DNA from: JAFAGX01 sp035624215
GTDB taxonomy: Bacteria > Acidobacteriota > Terriglobia > Terriglobales > Acidobacteriaceae
NCBI GenBank assembly: GCA_035624215.1
Contig: DASPRY010000026.1
Location: forward strand, 18,784 to 82,783
Direction of reading: 5' to 3'
Length of the DNA stretch: 64,000 bases
A program made the translations under genes and the position numbers. Positions 16,467 through 25,046 of this stretch are shown piece by piece; positions within the stretch are counted from its first letter, which is position 1; each line of letters opens with the position of its first letter. The notes beneath the pieces are model-generated. The model was not told where the DNA came from and made no database searches. It saw only the letters and a program-made list of their open reading frames with translations.

Positions 16467-17546
16467 ATGGCGAACTCAGTCCGGCGTATTGGTGTAGTAC
16501 TCTTCCAGCTTGGCGGACCGGACACGCTGGAGGCGATCGAGCCTTTTCTTTTTAACCTCTTTTGTGATCCCGACATCATCGATTTCCCTGGGGCGCGCCT
16601 GGGACGAAAAGCTCTGGCCAAGCTGATTGCCACTACGCGCGCGCGTAAAGTCCAGCATCATTATGCGGCGATCGGCGGCGGCTCACCCATACGCCGTTTC
16701 ACCGAGCAACAAGCCCGCTGCCTGCAACTTAAGCTCACCGACTGCGGCATGGACGCGCACTGTTTTGTCGCCATGCGCTACTGGCATCCTTTTACTCGCG
16801 AAGCGGTGCAGCAACTTGGCGCTTCCCGTTGCGATGAGGTCGTGCTCCTGCCGCTTTATCCCCAGTATTCGCGCACAACCACGGGCAGCAGCCTCAACGA
16901 GTGGCGGCGCCTTTTCCATGATGATGTTCCTGTTCACTGCATCGAGACTTTCTACCGGCGCGAACTTTACCTGGATGCGTTAGCAGAGAAGGTGGACGAA
17001 GCTTTGGCGCGTTTCCCAGACCCTCGGCGGGTGGAGCTGGTTTTCAGCGCTCACAGCGTTCCGCTCGCCGTAATTGAGGCCGGCGATCCCTACCAGGAAC
17101 AGATTGAAGAAACAGTTGAGCTGCTGATGAGGCAGGGAGGCTGGCAGAATCATTCCCGGCTCTGCTATCAGAGCAAGGTGGGTGCCAGCAAATGGCTGCA
17201 GCCGTCGCTGCACAAAACGCTACAGGATTTGGCAGCGGAGGATGTCCAAGAGGTTTGCGTGGTTCCAATTTCGTTTGTGTCAGATCATGTAGAGACTATG
17301 GGCGAAATTGATCACGAAGCTCGCAAAGAAGCCTATAAGCTCGGGATTAAGCAGTTCGAGATGACGGAGGGGCTGAACAACTCACCGGCCTTTATTGCGG
17401 CTTTGGCCGATTTGGTCAAGACCGCGGTGAACTTCCGTGATGACGAGAACACTCAACTCATTGCCGGTGGTACCGAACCGATTCACGGCTCGCAATCGCG
17501 CCCCCGCCTCGCAATGGCTTCAGCATTGTCTAACGGCATGGATTGA
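16467..17546 (+). CDS. hemH: ferrochelatase
   Basis: 359 residues when started at the ATG at 16467, which has AAGGA ten bases upstream; a longer frame starting at 16422 would lack this. Ferrochelatase inserts ferrous iron into protoporphyrin IX (or coproporphyrin III) to finish heme. Visible family marks are MRYWHPFT, LPLYPQYSRTTTGSS, the metal-site His196 in FSAHSVP, and the acidic SFVSDHVETMGEID with E276. No membrane helix is seen. It lies just before the cytochrome bc operon, matching the heme demand of those proteins, though the gap of 34 bases could also allow co-transcription. Confidence 0.95.
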   Translation: MANSVRRIGVVLFQLGGPDTLEAIEPFLFNLFCDPDIIDFPGARLGRKALAKLIATTRARKVQHHYAAIGGGSPIRRFTEQQARCLQLKLTDCGMDAHCFVAMRYWHPFTREAVQQLGASRCDEVVLLPLYPQYSRTTTGSSLNEWRRLFHDDVPVHCIETFYRRELYLDALAEKVDEALARFPDPRRVELVFSAHSVPLAVIEAGDPYQEQIEETVELLMRQGGWQNHSRLCYQSKVGASKWLQPSLHKTLQDLAAEDVQEVCVVPISFVSDHVETMGEIDHEARKEAYKLGIKQFEMTEGLNNSPAFIAALADLVKTAVNFRDDENTQLIAGGTEPIHGSQSRPRLAMASALSNGMD

Positions 17547-17580
17547 CAGCGCGGTTTTCTGCCGCGCTGAAGGATAAGGA

Positions 17581-18726
17581 ATGGCAGACGAATCCGGCAA
17601 AAGCGTGGCCAACGGCATTCTTGGGCGTCTCCCACCGTGGCCGCGAAAGGCCCTGAATAATTCCGTAATTGCCATGGAGCAGGCCTACAGGCAGCGCAAG
17701 GGCCTGCCGCCGCTGACCGATGCCGAGATCGAAGCCCTGAAAGCTGGCCAGCCCCTGCCCTGGGAGACAGGCGGATCTGATTCCGTCGCGGCTGCTCCAG
17801 CCCCCGCCGCTCCTACGCCTGCTGCAGCCACGCCGGTTCCTACGCCTGTCGCCGCAGTCGCCGCAGCCCGTGGAAACGCCAATATCAGCGAAGAAGTCGC
17901 AAAGTGGGTGGCCCAGGGGAAGAAATGGAGCAAGTCATCTATTGCCGCGGAACAGGCTCGCCGTGGGCGCAAAGGATTGCCGCCTCTTAATGATGCGGAA
18001 ATTACCGCGCTGCTCGGGGAAGCAGCAGCGCCGGCCGCCGCGGCATCCGCTGCTCCAGCCGCTGCTTCGGTTGCCCCAGCGGCTCCCGCTGCCGCTCCTC
18101 GACCAGCCGCCCCGGCGGTAGCTGCTTCTGCAGCAGCTTCGGTGGACCGGGCCGGACAATCCACTAAATATGTTGGAACGCCTGCCGTGGGCACATCGAA
18201 GGCTGCGCCCGCCGGAGGCGTTGCGGCGATCGGGCCAGAAGACAACGAAATCAATCGCGCACGCAGACGAATGGTTTGGGCGTCAGTGGCGGCATTCCTG
18301 ACGGCGTGGTTTCTGGCTTTCTTTCGCTTTTTTCTGCCACGCACTCTGTTTGAGCCTGCAACCAGTTTTAAGATCGGCTACCCCGAGGAATATGGCCTCG
18401 GAGTGGATACCAAGTGGCAGCAGAAATATCGCATTTGGGTGGATCGCACGCCGGATCGTCTATTTGTGATTTACGCACGTTGCACCCATCTCGGTTGCAC
18501 ACCTGACTGGAAGCCGAGCGAAAACAAGTTCAAATGTCCATGCCACGGCAGTGGCTACGACAGCGAAGGTATCAATTTCGAAGGACCAGCTCCGCGTCCG
18601 ATGGATCGCGCGCACATCGAAATTGCGCCGGATGGGCAAATTACGGTGGATGTGGCCAAGCTGTATCAATGGCCAAAGGGTCAGCCCAGCCAGTTTAACG
18701 ATCCGGGGGCCTACCTGCCGGGATAG
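17581..18726 (+). CDS. Rieske [2Fe-2S] subunit of a bc complex with long repeat-bearing N-terminus
   Basis: 381 residues. The C-terminal Rieske domain has CTHLGC (301-306) and CPCHGSG (319-325): C301, H303, C319 and H322 bind the cluster and C306-C321 form the usual disulfide. One membrane helix spans about 231-250. The first 225 residues are unusual: a motif RKGLPPL-x-DAEI-x-AL occurs twice (39-53 and 130-144) with similar helical flanks, separated by Ala/Pro-rich linkers. Normal Rieske subunits have only a short cytosolic start. A good downstream order (cytochrome b, subunit IV, multiheme c) identifies it as the bc-complex Rieske protein. Confidence 0.93.
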   Translation: MADESGKSVANGILGRLPPWPRKALNNSVIAMEQAYRQRKGLPPLTDAEIEALKAGQPLPWETGGSDSVAAAPAPAAPTPAAATPVPTPVAAVAAARGNANISEEVAKWVAQGKKWSKSSIAAEQARRGRKGLPPLNDAEITALLGEAAAPAAAASAAPAAASVAPAAPAAAPRPAAPAVAASAAASVDRAGQSTKYVGTPAVGTSKAAPAGGVAAIGPEDNEINRARRRMVWASVAAFLTAWFLAFFRFFLPRTLFEPATSFKIGYPEEYGLGVDTKWQQKYRIWVDRTPDRLFVIYARCTHLGCTPDWKPSENKFKCPCHGSGYDSEGINFEGPAPRPMDRAHIEIAPDGQITVDVAKLYQWPKGQPSQFNDPGAYLPG

Positions 18727-18782
18727 AGAATTCCTGGCGAGGCAGTTGGGTCTTCTGCAAGGCGGATTCAAAGAGGTCTTAC

Positions 18783-19715
18783 ATGCCTGAGGAAAACGGA
18801 AACGGGAAAAACGGCAATCGCGTGCGTCTCTTGGAGCGCGTGAAAGCGGGCGTCAAGGAGGATGTTCAGTCGCTCAAGACTGACATGCCGCTGAAGGTCA
18901 AAGAGCAGATTGAGGGATTGAAGGACCCGACCAAAACCCAGGTCTTTACCTCGATCTTCCGCCACAAGCACGACGATACTCCGCGCAACCGCGCTTTGGG
19001 CGTACTTTCCAATGTCTTTCTCCATCTCCATCCCGCCAAGATTAATCGCGACGCGGTGCGTTACAGCTACACCTGGGGCATGGGCGGAATCACCTTCTAT
19101 CTCTTTATCGTGCTGACGTTCACCGGCGTACTGCTGATGTTCTACTACCATCCCAGCAAGGTTCAGGCATTTCGCGATGTCCTGTATCTCGAACACGATG
19201 TGCCCTTCGGCAAGTTGTTGCGCAACATGCATCGCTGGGCCGCTCACCTGATGGTGATTGCCGTCTGGCTGCATATGTTTCGCGTGTTCCTGACCGGCTC
19301 ATACAAAAAGCCTCGCGAGTTCAACTGGAATATCGGTGTCCTGCTACTGGTCTTTACGCTGCTGCTTTCGTTCACCGGCTATCTGCTTCCCGATGATCAA
19401 TTGGGATTCTGGGCGGTGACGGTGGGAACGAACATGGCGAGGGCCACGCCGCTGCTCGGACACGAAGGTCCGTTCGGCAAGCAACTGGGCATGACGCCCT
19501 ACAACGATGTGCGTTTTGGCTTGCTTGGCGGCTCGATTGTGGATGCCAATGCCCTGCTACGTTCTTATATTTGGCACTGCATCGGTATTCCGATTGTTGC
19601 GTCGGTACTGATGATCGTGCACTTCTGGCGCGTCAGGAAAGATGGTGGCATCTCCGGACCGGCGCCGGTGATTCTGACCGAAGAAGCCGACAAGCCGCGG
19701 CGAAGGGTTGAGTAA
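18783..19715 (+). CDS. petB: cytochrome b6-like subunit of the bc complex
   Basis: 310 residues: about 90 cytosolic residues followed by a four-helix cytochrome b. The heme ligands are H150/H164 and H265/H280; the 14 and 15 residue spacings are those of the cytochrome b6 (split) type. The Cys that holds the extra heme in plant-type b6 is a Gly here (MGGIT). The protein oxidises quinol and passes electrons across the membrane. The N-terminal extension is charged and helical (RVRLLERVKAGVKEDVQ). It lies 56 bases after the Rieske gene and before subunit IV; the cytochrome b is therefore split in two genes. Confidence 0.95.
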   Translation: MPEENGNGKNGNRVRLLERVKAGVKEDVQSLKTDMPLKVKEQIEGLKDPTKTQVFTSIFRHKHDDTPRNRALGVLSNVFLHLHPAKINRDAVRYSYTWGMGGITFYLFIVLTFTGVLLMFYYHPSKVQAFRDVLYLEHDVPFGKLLRNMHRWAAHLMVIAVWLHMFRVFLTGSYKKPREFNWNIGVLLLVFTLLLSFTGYLLPDDQLGFWAVTVGTNMARATPLLGHEGPFGKQLGMTPYNDVRFGLLGGSIVDANALLRSYIWHCIGIPIVASVLMIVHFWRVRKDGGISGPAPVILTEEADKPRRRVE

Positions 19716-19843
19716 CGTAGGGACAGCCGCTCTCGGCTGTCCGGCGGAGCGAAGCTCCGCAGTGGGTATTGAAGCGACTCGCCGAGCTCCGCTCGGGCCG
19801 GGCGGGCGGGGACGCCTGTCCCCACACAGTCAGTGGAGAACTT
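19716..19843. repeat. intergenic GC-rich palindromes between petB and petD
   Basis: The gap holds two palindromic blocks: GGGACAGCCG-CTC-CGGCTGTCC style near 19722 with GCGGAGC-GA-AGCTCCGC beside it, and GGCGGGGACGCCTGTCCCC near 19803. They are noncoding, and similar short blocks occur in several other gaps of this window. They could act as mRNA stabilisers or be decayed mobile repeats. The ribosome site GGAG of petD follows them. Confidence 0.6.
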
Positions 19844-20773
19844 ATGGACTGGCATCAACTCTGGGAAATTGCTTCCGCGCCTGATAACGTTCCGATCGTT
19901 GCGCTCATTCCTTTGCTGATCTTCTACTGCTATCTGGCGTGGAAGCAAGCACACGCGAACGACCAACTCATTGCCGAACTGGAAACCAACCCTGCGATGG
20001 CGAAAACTCATCATCGTAAGACCTGGCCTTTCCGTCCCGGCTGGCAAAAAGAGGTCCATGTTTGGCCGTTTCTCCTCCGCATTGAATTCCTCGCCGCCAT
20101 CATCGTCACCGCTATTCTCATGGTCTGGTCGATCACGCTGTACGCTCCACTGGAGGAACCATCCAATCCCAACCTCACCATGAATCCGGCCAAGGCTCCC
20201 TGGTACTTTCTCGGACTTCAGGAAATGCTCGTGTATTTCGACCCCTGGATTGCCGGCGTGGTGATGCCAACGCTGATCATCATTGGCCTCATGGTGATTC
20301 CGTACATTGATACCAATCCGCTGGGCAGCGGCTATTACACATGGAAACAACGAAAGTTCGCGATCGGCACGTTTCTGTTCGGTTTTCTCGTGCTGTGGGT
20401 GTCGATGATCATCATTGGAACCTTTATTCGTGGTCCAGGTTGGCAGTGGTTCTGGCCGGGACAAACCTGGGATCACAACCGTTTGATCTACGAAGTGAAC
20501 CGTGATCTGCCCGATATCTTCGGCATCACGTCGAATCTCGGAAAAGGGATCTTCGGCGCGATTGTGGTCGGCGGCTATTTCCTGATCGGCGGCTTCATCG
20601 TGCACGCGCTGTTCCGCCGATATAACCCGAAGGATTACAAGCGCATGAGTTTTTTGCAATACAACATCATGATGGTGTTCTTACTCATCATGATCGCCTT
20701 GCCTTGCAAGATGCTGCTGAGACTGTTATGGCACATCAAGTACGTCTGGATTACGCCGTGGTTTAACGTGTGA
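19844..20773 (+). CDS. petD: cytochrome bc subunit IV-like (C-terminal half of cytochrome b)
   Basis: 309 residues when started at the ATG at 19844, which has GTGGAG seven bases upstream; the frame upstream runs through the intergenic repeats and is not coding. The quinol-site loop reads AKAPWYFLGLQEMLVYFDP: the usual PEWY is APWY, a form associated with menaquinol-using complexes. The three core helices are followed by further helices up to residue 300, longer than chloroplast subunit IV (about 160). Together with the preceding gene it forms the quinol-oxidising cytochrome b. Confidence 0.92.
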   Translation: MDWHQLWEIASAPDNVPIVALIPLLIFYCYLAWKQAHANDQLIAELETNPAMAKTHHRKTWPFRPGWQKEVHVWPFLLRIEFLAAIIVTAILMVWSITLYAPLEEPSNPNLTMNPAKAPWYFLGLQEMLVYFDPWIAGVVMPTLIIIGLMVIPYIDTNPLGSGYYTWKQRKFAIGTFLFGFLVLWVSMIIIGTFIRGPGWQWFWPGQTWDHNRLIYEVNRDLPDIFGITSNLGKGIFGAIVVGGYFLIGGFIVHALFRRYNPKDYKRMSFLQYNIMMVFLLIMIALPCKMLLRLLWHIKYVWITPWFNV

Positions 20774-20849
20774 AGCGTCGTTCGCTGTTCGTCGTTGGCC
20801 GTTGGCTTTTGCGGACGACGAACGGCCAGCGACGGTTTAGGAGAATCTG
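20774..20849. repeat. imperfect inverted/direct repeats before the octaheme gene
   Basis: The gap has related words: GTTCGTCGTTGGCCGTTGGC and, inverted, GACGACGAACGGCCAGCGAC, which can pair as a long imperfect stem. Such shuffled TCGT/GGCC words are typical of noncoding repeats in this genome. The ribosome site TTAGGAG of the next gene lies at 20837-20843. Confidence 0.5.
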
Positions 20850-23800
20850 TTGCCTGAACAACCAATTCCCGAGCAAGATCCGATTGTCACGAAATCCTAC
20901 GCGCTTTATTACGTGATTTCGATGGTCATCCTCACAGCCAGCCTCTTTTGGGCTCTGTGGGACGAAGATTACGGTCAACGGCCCTGGAAAGCGTTTCAGC
21001 ACGCGTGGAAGGACCGCTATTCCTCTTTCCTGAAAACCGCTGAATCCAAATCGACGAAATCGGAGAAAGATGTCGAACAAGACCCCGATTACCGCAAGTT
21101 GGAGGACGAATATCAGCAGGTCTACCAGCAGGCGAAGCCTCGCAGGGACGAGTTGCAGAAGCAAATCACGGCGCTAAACGCCAACATTCTTGCAGTGCAA
21201 AGCGTATTCACTGACCGGCGCGCTTACGTGAATGCTCTCACCTACGAGATGGAAACCGACACCAGCCCCGCCGGCAAGAAGAGCAAGCAGAATGAAATCA
21301 AGGAATACAAGGACAAGTTGGCGACGGTCGAATATCCGGATGGTCACAGGGAGAAATACAACTTCAGTCAGCTCGAAGAGAAGTACAACGAATTCAGGGA
21401 TCAACGGACCAAGCTGAATGCCGAGCTTGGCGAGGTGCTGAAGCCGGTCACCGAAGCCAACAACAAGATGTCTGCTTACATTACTGAGCACATGGTGGAT
21501 CTCACGCCGGCCCAGATCGAGGGCTTGAAGAAGAAGACGGCCGAGTGGGAGGCCCAGATTGTTCAGATCAATGTTGCGGATGCCGGCATAGTCGACCGAT
21601 GTGAATCGTGCCACATGGGGATTCGCGAACCGTTGAAACTTACGGCGGTTTCCTTGATGGCTAAAGGCGAGAAACGGCCTGACGAGTACGCGGAGGCATT
21701 CGTCAGCCACCCTCAGCCCGAACTGCTGAAAATCCACGATCCGGAAAAGTTCGGCTGTTCCCCTTGTCATCAGGGCAATGGACGCGCCACCACCAGCATC
21801 GAGAAAGCCCATGGAAACTATGAGCACTGGCTCTGGCCGCTTTATCCCAAGGAAAACGTGCAGGCAGGATGCCAGAACTGCCACGCCGCCGACATGGTGC
21901 TGGTCAGCGGTGATGTGCAGTGGACAGTCATTAACGAGGGCAAAGATCTCTTCCGTCAGAAGGGCTGTGTAGGATGCCATCGCTACGAGGGTTACGACAA
22001 AGAACCGGAAGACCTGAACACCGTCAGCCAGCAGATCAAGCAATTTGAACAGCAGAAAAAAGAGAACCTGAAACTGGCTGCCGATTTTATGAAGCAGGCC
22101 GACGCGGCCGAGACCAACGAAGAAGCCAACCGCTTAAACGATCAAGCGGTCGGTCTGAAAGTGGAAAATAGCAGGATCGATGGCCGCATTCAGCAACTCG
22201 ATTTTCAATCGCACAGCCTGATGCAGGACACGAAGAAAGTTGGGCCGAATCTCAAGGATGCGCGGCTCAAGCTGAACAAGAACTGGATCCCGGTGTGGCT
22301 TAAGAGGCCGACTGACTTTCGTCCCACGACCAAGATGCCCAACTTCCGCCTGACGGATCACCAGATTCAGGCAATCTCGGCTTACTTGTGGCAATCGGCG
22401 TTGACTGATCCATTGCCCAAGCAAAAACCTGGGAATGCGGAGCACGGCAAGGAACTGTTTGAAACGCGTGGATGCTTGGCTTGCCATTCTATTGGCGAAG
22501 GCAATCAGCTGATGGGCGGTACCTTTGCGGCGAATCTCACGCGCGAGGGCGAAAAGGCAAACTATGATTACCTGGTGCGCTGGATTCACAATGCCCGGCA
22601 GCGCACCCGCCCCTATTGTCCATACGAGAAGAAAGACATCGGCCCGGAGGACTACGCCAAGAAGGGCTTGCCGTATCAGTTCGATCTTGAGCACAGCCAG
22701 TGTCCAAATGACGGTCATGAACTGCAAGTGCAAAACATGACAGTGATGCCAAGCTTGCGGCTGAGCATCGAGGATGCGCAGGATATCGCGTCATATCTCA
22801 TGACGCAGAAGAAACAGGAGCCTTCTGGGTACGCGGCGGCGTCCTTCATGGATGATCCTGCTTTAAAGGAGGAAGGCAAGAAGTGGATCCGCCATTACGG
22901 GTGCGCTGGTTGCCACGAAATCTCTGGGCTGGAAGATGAAGGCCGCATCGGAACGGAACTAACCTACGAAGGTAGTAAGCCCATCGAACGGCTGGATTTC
23001 GCGCTCTTCACCGTACCTGCGCAGCGTGGGACGGAGGAACCGATCACCGATCCTGAGGACCTGGCGCGTTTGCCCGGGGGACCGGCCAAGGGTCCTTGGT
23101 ACAACCACAAGGGATTTTTTGAGCATAAGTTGGCCGAGCCGAACGTTTACGACAAAGGCAAGGTTAAGTCGGAAACTGAAGCCCTCAGAATGCCGAATCT
23201 ACACCTCAATCAGGAGCAGGTTCTGGCCTTGACCACGTTCCTGATGGGTAGCGAGGAGTCTTCCCTGCCCGCCAGTTATCAGTACAAACCTGGCGACGCG
23301 CGGCATGATATTCAGGAAGGCTGGTGGATTGTCAAAAAATACAACTGCATAGGGTGCCATCAGTTCATTCCTGGGCAGAAAACTGTTCTGATGGGATTGG
23401 CGCAGTATCGCGACACGCCCGAGCAGTTACCGCCCAAGCTCTTGACCGAAGGGGCACGTGTAAATCCGGAGTGGCTGCGCCGATTCCTTTCGAATCCGGC
23501 GTTGAGCGAGTCCGATACGAATCGCAACGGAGTGCGTCCGTACCTTAAAGTGCGCATGCCTACTTTCTCATTCTCGGACAATGAACTGCGCAAGTTAGTA
23601 CGCTTTTTCCAGGCGCTTTCGCAACAACCGATGCCTTATATACCGGAGCAGGTTCCGTTGCTCACGGCCAAGGAAACAGAGATGGCACGGAGTTTGTTTT
23701 CGAGCACAGGTGCGCCCTGTCTGAAGTGCCATGCCACTGGCGACCCGCAGCACGACAAAATTGCTACCGCTCCGAATTTCCTGCTGGCCAAGGAGCGGCT

Positions 23801-24107
23801 GAAACCTGACTGGGCCGATCGCTGGGTGTTAGACCCGCAGGCCATCAGTCCGGGAACGTCCATGCCGTCAGGGTTGTTCCGGCGCCAAAATGATCACTGG
23901 GTCTTCGCGGGCCCGACGCCGCCCTCCTTCCAAGGGTACGAGCAGGACCAGTCGAAATTGCTGGTTAATTACATTTTTCAGCTTACGCCAGAAGAACAGC
24001 GGCGTGTTGCTGCGTCGATGGGCCGGACGACAGCTTCGAAGGAACCTCCAGGAAAAAGCGCGCCCGTGGCGTCATCAAGCGCTGCAAGTACGGATGAATC
24101 GCGGTAA
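20850..24107 (+). CDS. octaheme c-type cytochrome of the bc complex
   Basis: 1085 residues; TTG start with TTAGGAG seven bases before it. One membrane helix lies near residues 15-35, after which the protein is periplasmic. Eight CxxCH heme sites begin at residues 251, 303, 341, 373, 542, 685, 833 and 957. Residues 60-240 and 385-470 are charged coiled-coil segments. A class-I cytochrome c Met ligand is suggested by KMPNF near 493. It lies in the Rieske-b-IV operon, where cytochrome c1/f is expected, so it probably takes electrons from the Rieske centre and acts as the electron outlet. The length and eight sites exceed c1 or f by far. Confidence 0.9.
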   Translation: MPEQPIPEQDPIVTKSYALYYVISMVILTASLFWALWDEDYGQRPWKAFQHAWKDRYSSFLKTAESKSTKSEKDVEQDPDYRKLEDEYQQVYQQAKPRRDELQKQITALNANILAVQSVFTDRRAYVNALTYEMETDTSPAGKKSKQNEIKEYKDKLATVEYPDGHREKYNFSQLEEKYNEFRDQRTKLNAELGEVLKPVTEANNKMSAYITEHMVDLTPAQIEGLKKKTAEWEAQIVQINVADAGIVDRCESCHMGIREPLKLTAVSLMAKGEKRPDEYAEAFVSHPQPELLKIHDPEKFGCSPCHQGNGRATTSIEKAHGNYEHWLWPLYPKENVQAGCQNCHAADMVLVSGDVQWTVINEGKDLFRQKGCVGCHRYEGYDKEPEDLNTVSQQIKQFEQQKKENLKLAADFMKQADAAETNEEANRLNDQAVGLKVENSRIDGRIQQLDFQSHSLMQDTKKVGPNLKDARLKLNKNWIPVWLKRPTDFRPTTKMPNFRLTDHQIQAISAYLWQSALTDPLPKQKPGNAEHGKELFETRGCLACHSIGEGNQLMGGTFAANLTREGEKANYDYLVRWIHNARQRTRPYCPYEKKDIGPEDYAKKGLPYQFDLEHSQCPNDGHELQVQNMTVMPSLRLSIEDAQDIASYLMTQKKQEPSGYAAASFMDDPALKEEGKKWIRHYGCAGCHEISGLEDEGRIGTELTYEGSKPIERLDFALFTVPAQRGTEEPITDPEDLARLPGGPAKGPWYNHKGFFEHKLAEPNVYDKGKVKSETEALRMPNLHLNQEQVLALTTFLMGSEESSLPASYQYKPGDARHDIQEGWWIVKKYNCIGCHQFIPGQKTVLMGLAQYRDTPEQLPPKLLTEGARVNPEWLRRFLSNPALSESDTNRNGVRPYLKVRMPTFSFSDNELRKLVRFFQALSQQPMPYIPEQVPLLTAKETEMARSLFSSTGAPCLKCHATGDPQHDKIATAPNFLLAKERLKPDWADRWVLDPQAISPGTSMPSGLFRRQNDHWVFAGPTPPSFQGYEQDQSKLLVNYIFQLTPEEQRRVAASMGRTTASKEPPGKSAPVASSSAASTDESR

Positions 24108-24145
24108 AATGTTGAGTTTCAGAAACAACCAAAGAAGGCACATCG

Positions 24146-24163
24146 GCGGGCGTCCTCGCCCGC
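24146..24163. repeat. perfect 7-bp hairpin between octaheme and cupredoxin genes
   Basis: GCGGGCG-TCCT-CGCCCGC forms a perfect stem of seven pairs with a four-base loop. No T-run follows, so it is not a standard terminator; it belongs with the other GC-rich palindromes of the window. Confidence 0.6.
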
Positions 24164-24208
24164 GCAAATTTCAGGCCGTTTCAATAACTTCCAAGAGAGG
24201 GCGAAATA

Positions 24209-24982
24209 ATGAATGAGAAAGCATGGATAGCGATGCTCGGACTGCTCTGCATGGCGTTCTTGTTGCTTGCAGGTTGCAGCAAGAAAGAAAATCCAGAGGC
24301 GCAACCCGCGGCGGCGCCCGCTGCGCAACCTGCCGCCACGCCGATCGACCCGAACACTGTGGCCGGCGTCAGCGGAACCGTAAAGTTGGATGGCGCTGCT
24401 CCGAAGGCAGCCAAAATCGACATGAGTCAGGATCCGGCCTGCAAAGGAACAAACGCCGCCGAAACCATCGTGGCAGCTAATGGCGACCTGGTCAACGTGT
24501 TCGTCTACGTGAAGGACGGGCTGGGAAACCGCACTTTTGACGTGCCCAAGGACTCGGTCACCATCGATCAGCAAGGCTGCAAATACCATCCCCACGTGCT
24601 GGGTGTCATGGCTGGTCAGAACATCGAAATCAAGAACGACGATCCGACGACGCACAACATCCACCCGACACCGGCAGATAACCGTGAGTGGAACGAATCA
24701 CAGCCGCCTCAGGCCGCTCCCATCGAGAAGAGCTTTTCTCGTGAAGAAATCATGCTACCCGTGAAGTGTAACCAGCACCCGTGGATGCGGATGTACATTA
24801 ACGTGGTGAAGAGTCCCTTCTACGCCGTCACCGACGACAAGGGCAAGTACGAGATAAAGGGCTTGCCGCCGGGCGATTATACGATCGCCTTCGTCCAAGA
24901 GAAACTCGGAGAACAGGACGAGAAGGTCACCTTGGCCGCCAAGGACAGCAAAACAGTGGATGCGACTTTCAAACAGCAATAG
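24209..24982 (+). CDS. cupredoxin-like lipoprotein with carboxypeptidase-regulatory-like end
   Basis: 257 residues. A signal peptide ends in the lipobox LLLAGC with Cys23, then an Ala/Pro-rich tether. Residues 50-200 form a cupredoxin-like domain with possible copper ligands H149, H152, C187, H190 and M193 (THNIH and CNQHPWM). Residues 205-257 (DDKGKYEIKGLPPGDYTIAF) are a carboxypeptidase-regulatory-like beta domain. The position directly after the bc-complex cytochrome suggests a periplasmic electron carrier or copper-binding partner. The ligand set C-x2-H-x2-M is shorter than in plastocyanin, so copper binding is inferred. Ribosome site AGAGGG precedes the ATG. Confidence 0.78.
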   Translation: MNEKAWIAMLGLLCMAFLLLAGCSKKENPEAQPAAAPAAQPAATPIDPNTVAGVSGTVKLDGAAPKAAKIDMSQDPACKGTNAAETIVAANGDLVNVFVYVKDGLGNRTFDVPKDSVTIDQQGCKYHPHVLGVMAGQNIEIKNDDPTTHNIHPTPADNREWNESQPPQAAPIEKSFSREEIMLPVKCNQHPWMRMYINVVKSPFYAVTDDKGKYEIKGLPPGDYTIAFVQEKLGEQDEKVTLAAKDSKTVDATFKQQ

Positions 24983-24998
24983 CTGTTAATTTCTTTGG

Positions 24999-25021
24999 GG
25001 GTGGGCCGGACTTGCCCACCC
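24999..25021. repeat. perfect 8-bp hairpin upstream of ctaA
   Basis: GGGTGGGC (24999-25006), a seven-base loop, and GCCCACCC (25014-25021) pair perfectly. There is no T-run on the plus strand, so it is a strong mRNA hairpin rather than a classic terminator. It could still separate the bc operon from ctaA. Confidence 0.6.
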
Positions 25022-25046
25022 GCTTCCACATCTTAAGGAGTGGACT

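Noticed and set aside
17685..18344. Ala-rich minus-strand frame of 219 residues over the Rieske gene
   Set aside because: It is the reverse image of the Ala/Pro-rich linker and has no start signal or family.
19565..20659. Minus-strand frame of 364 residues over petB/petD
   Set aside because: It reads through conserved cytochrome genes in reverse and is a composition artefact.
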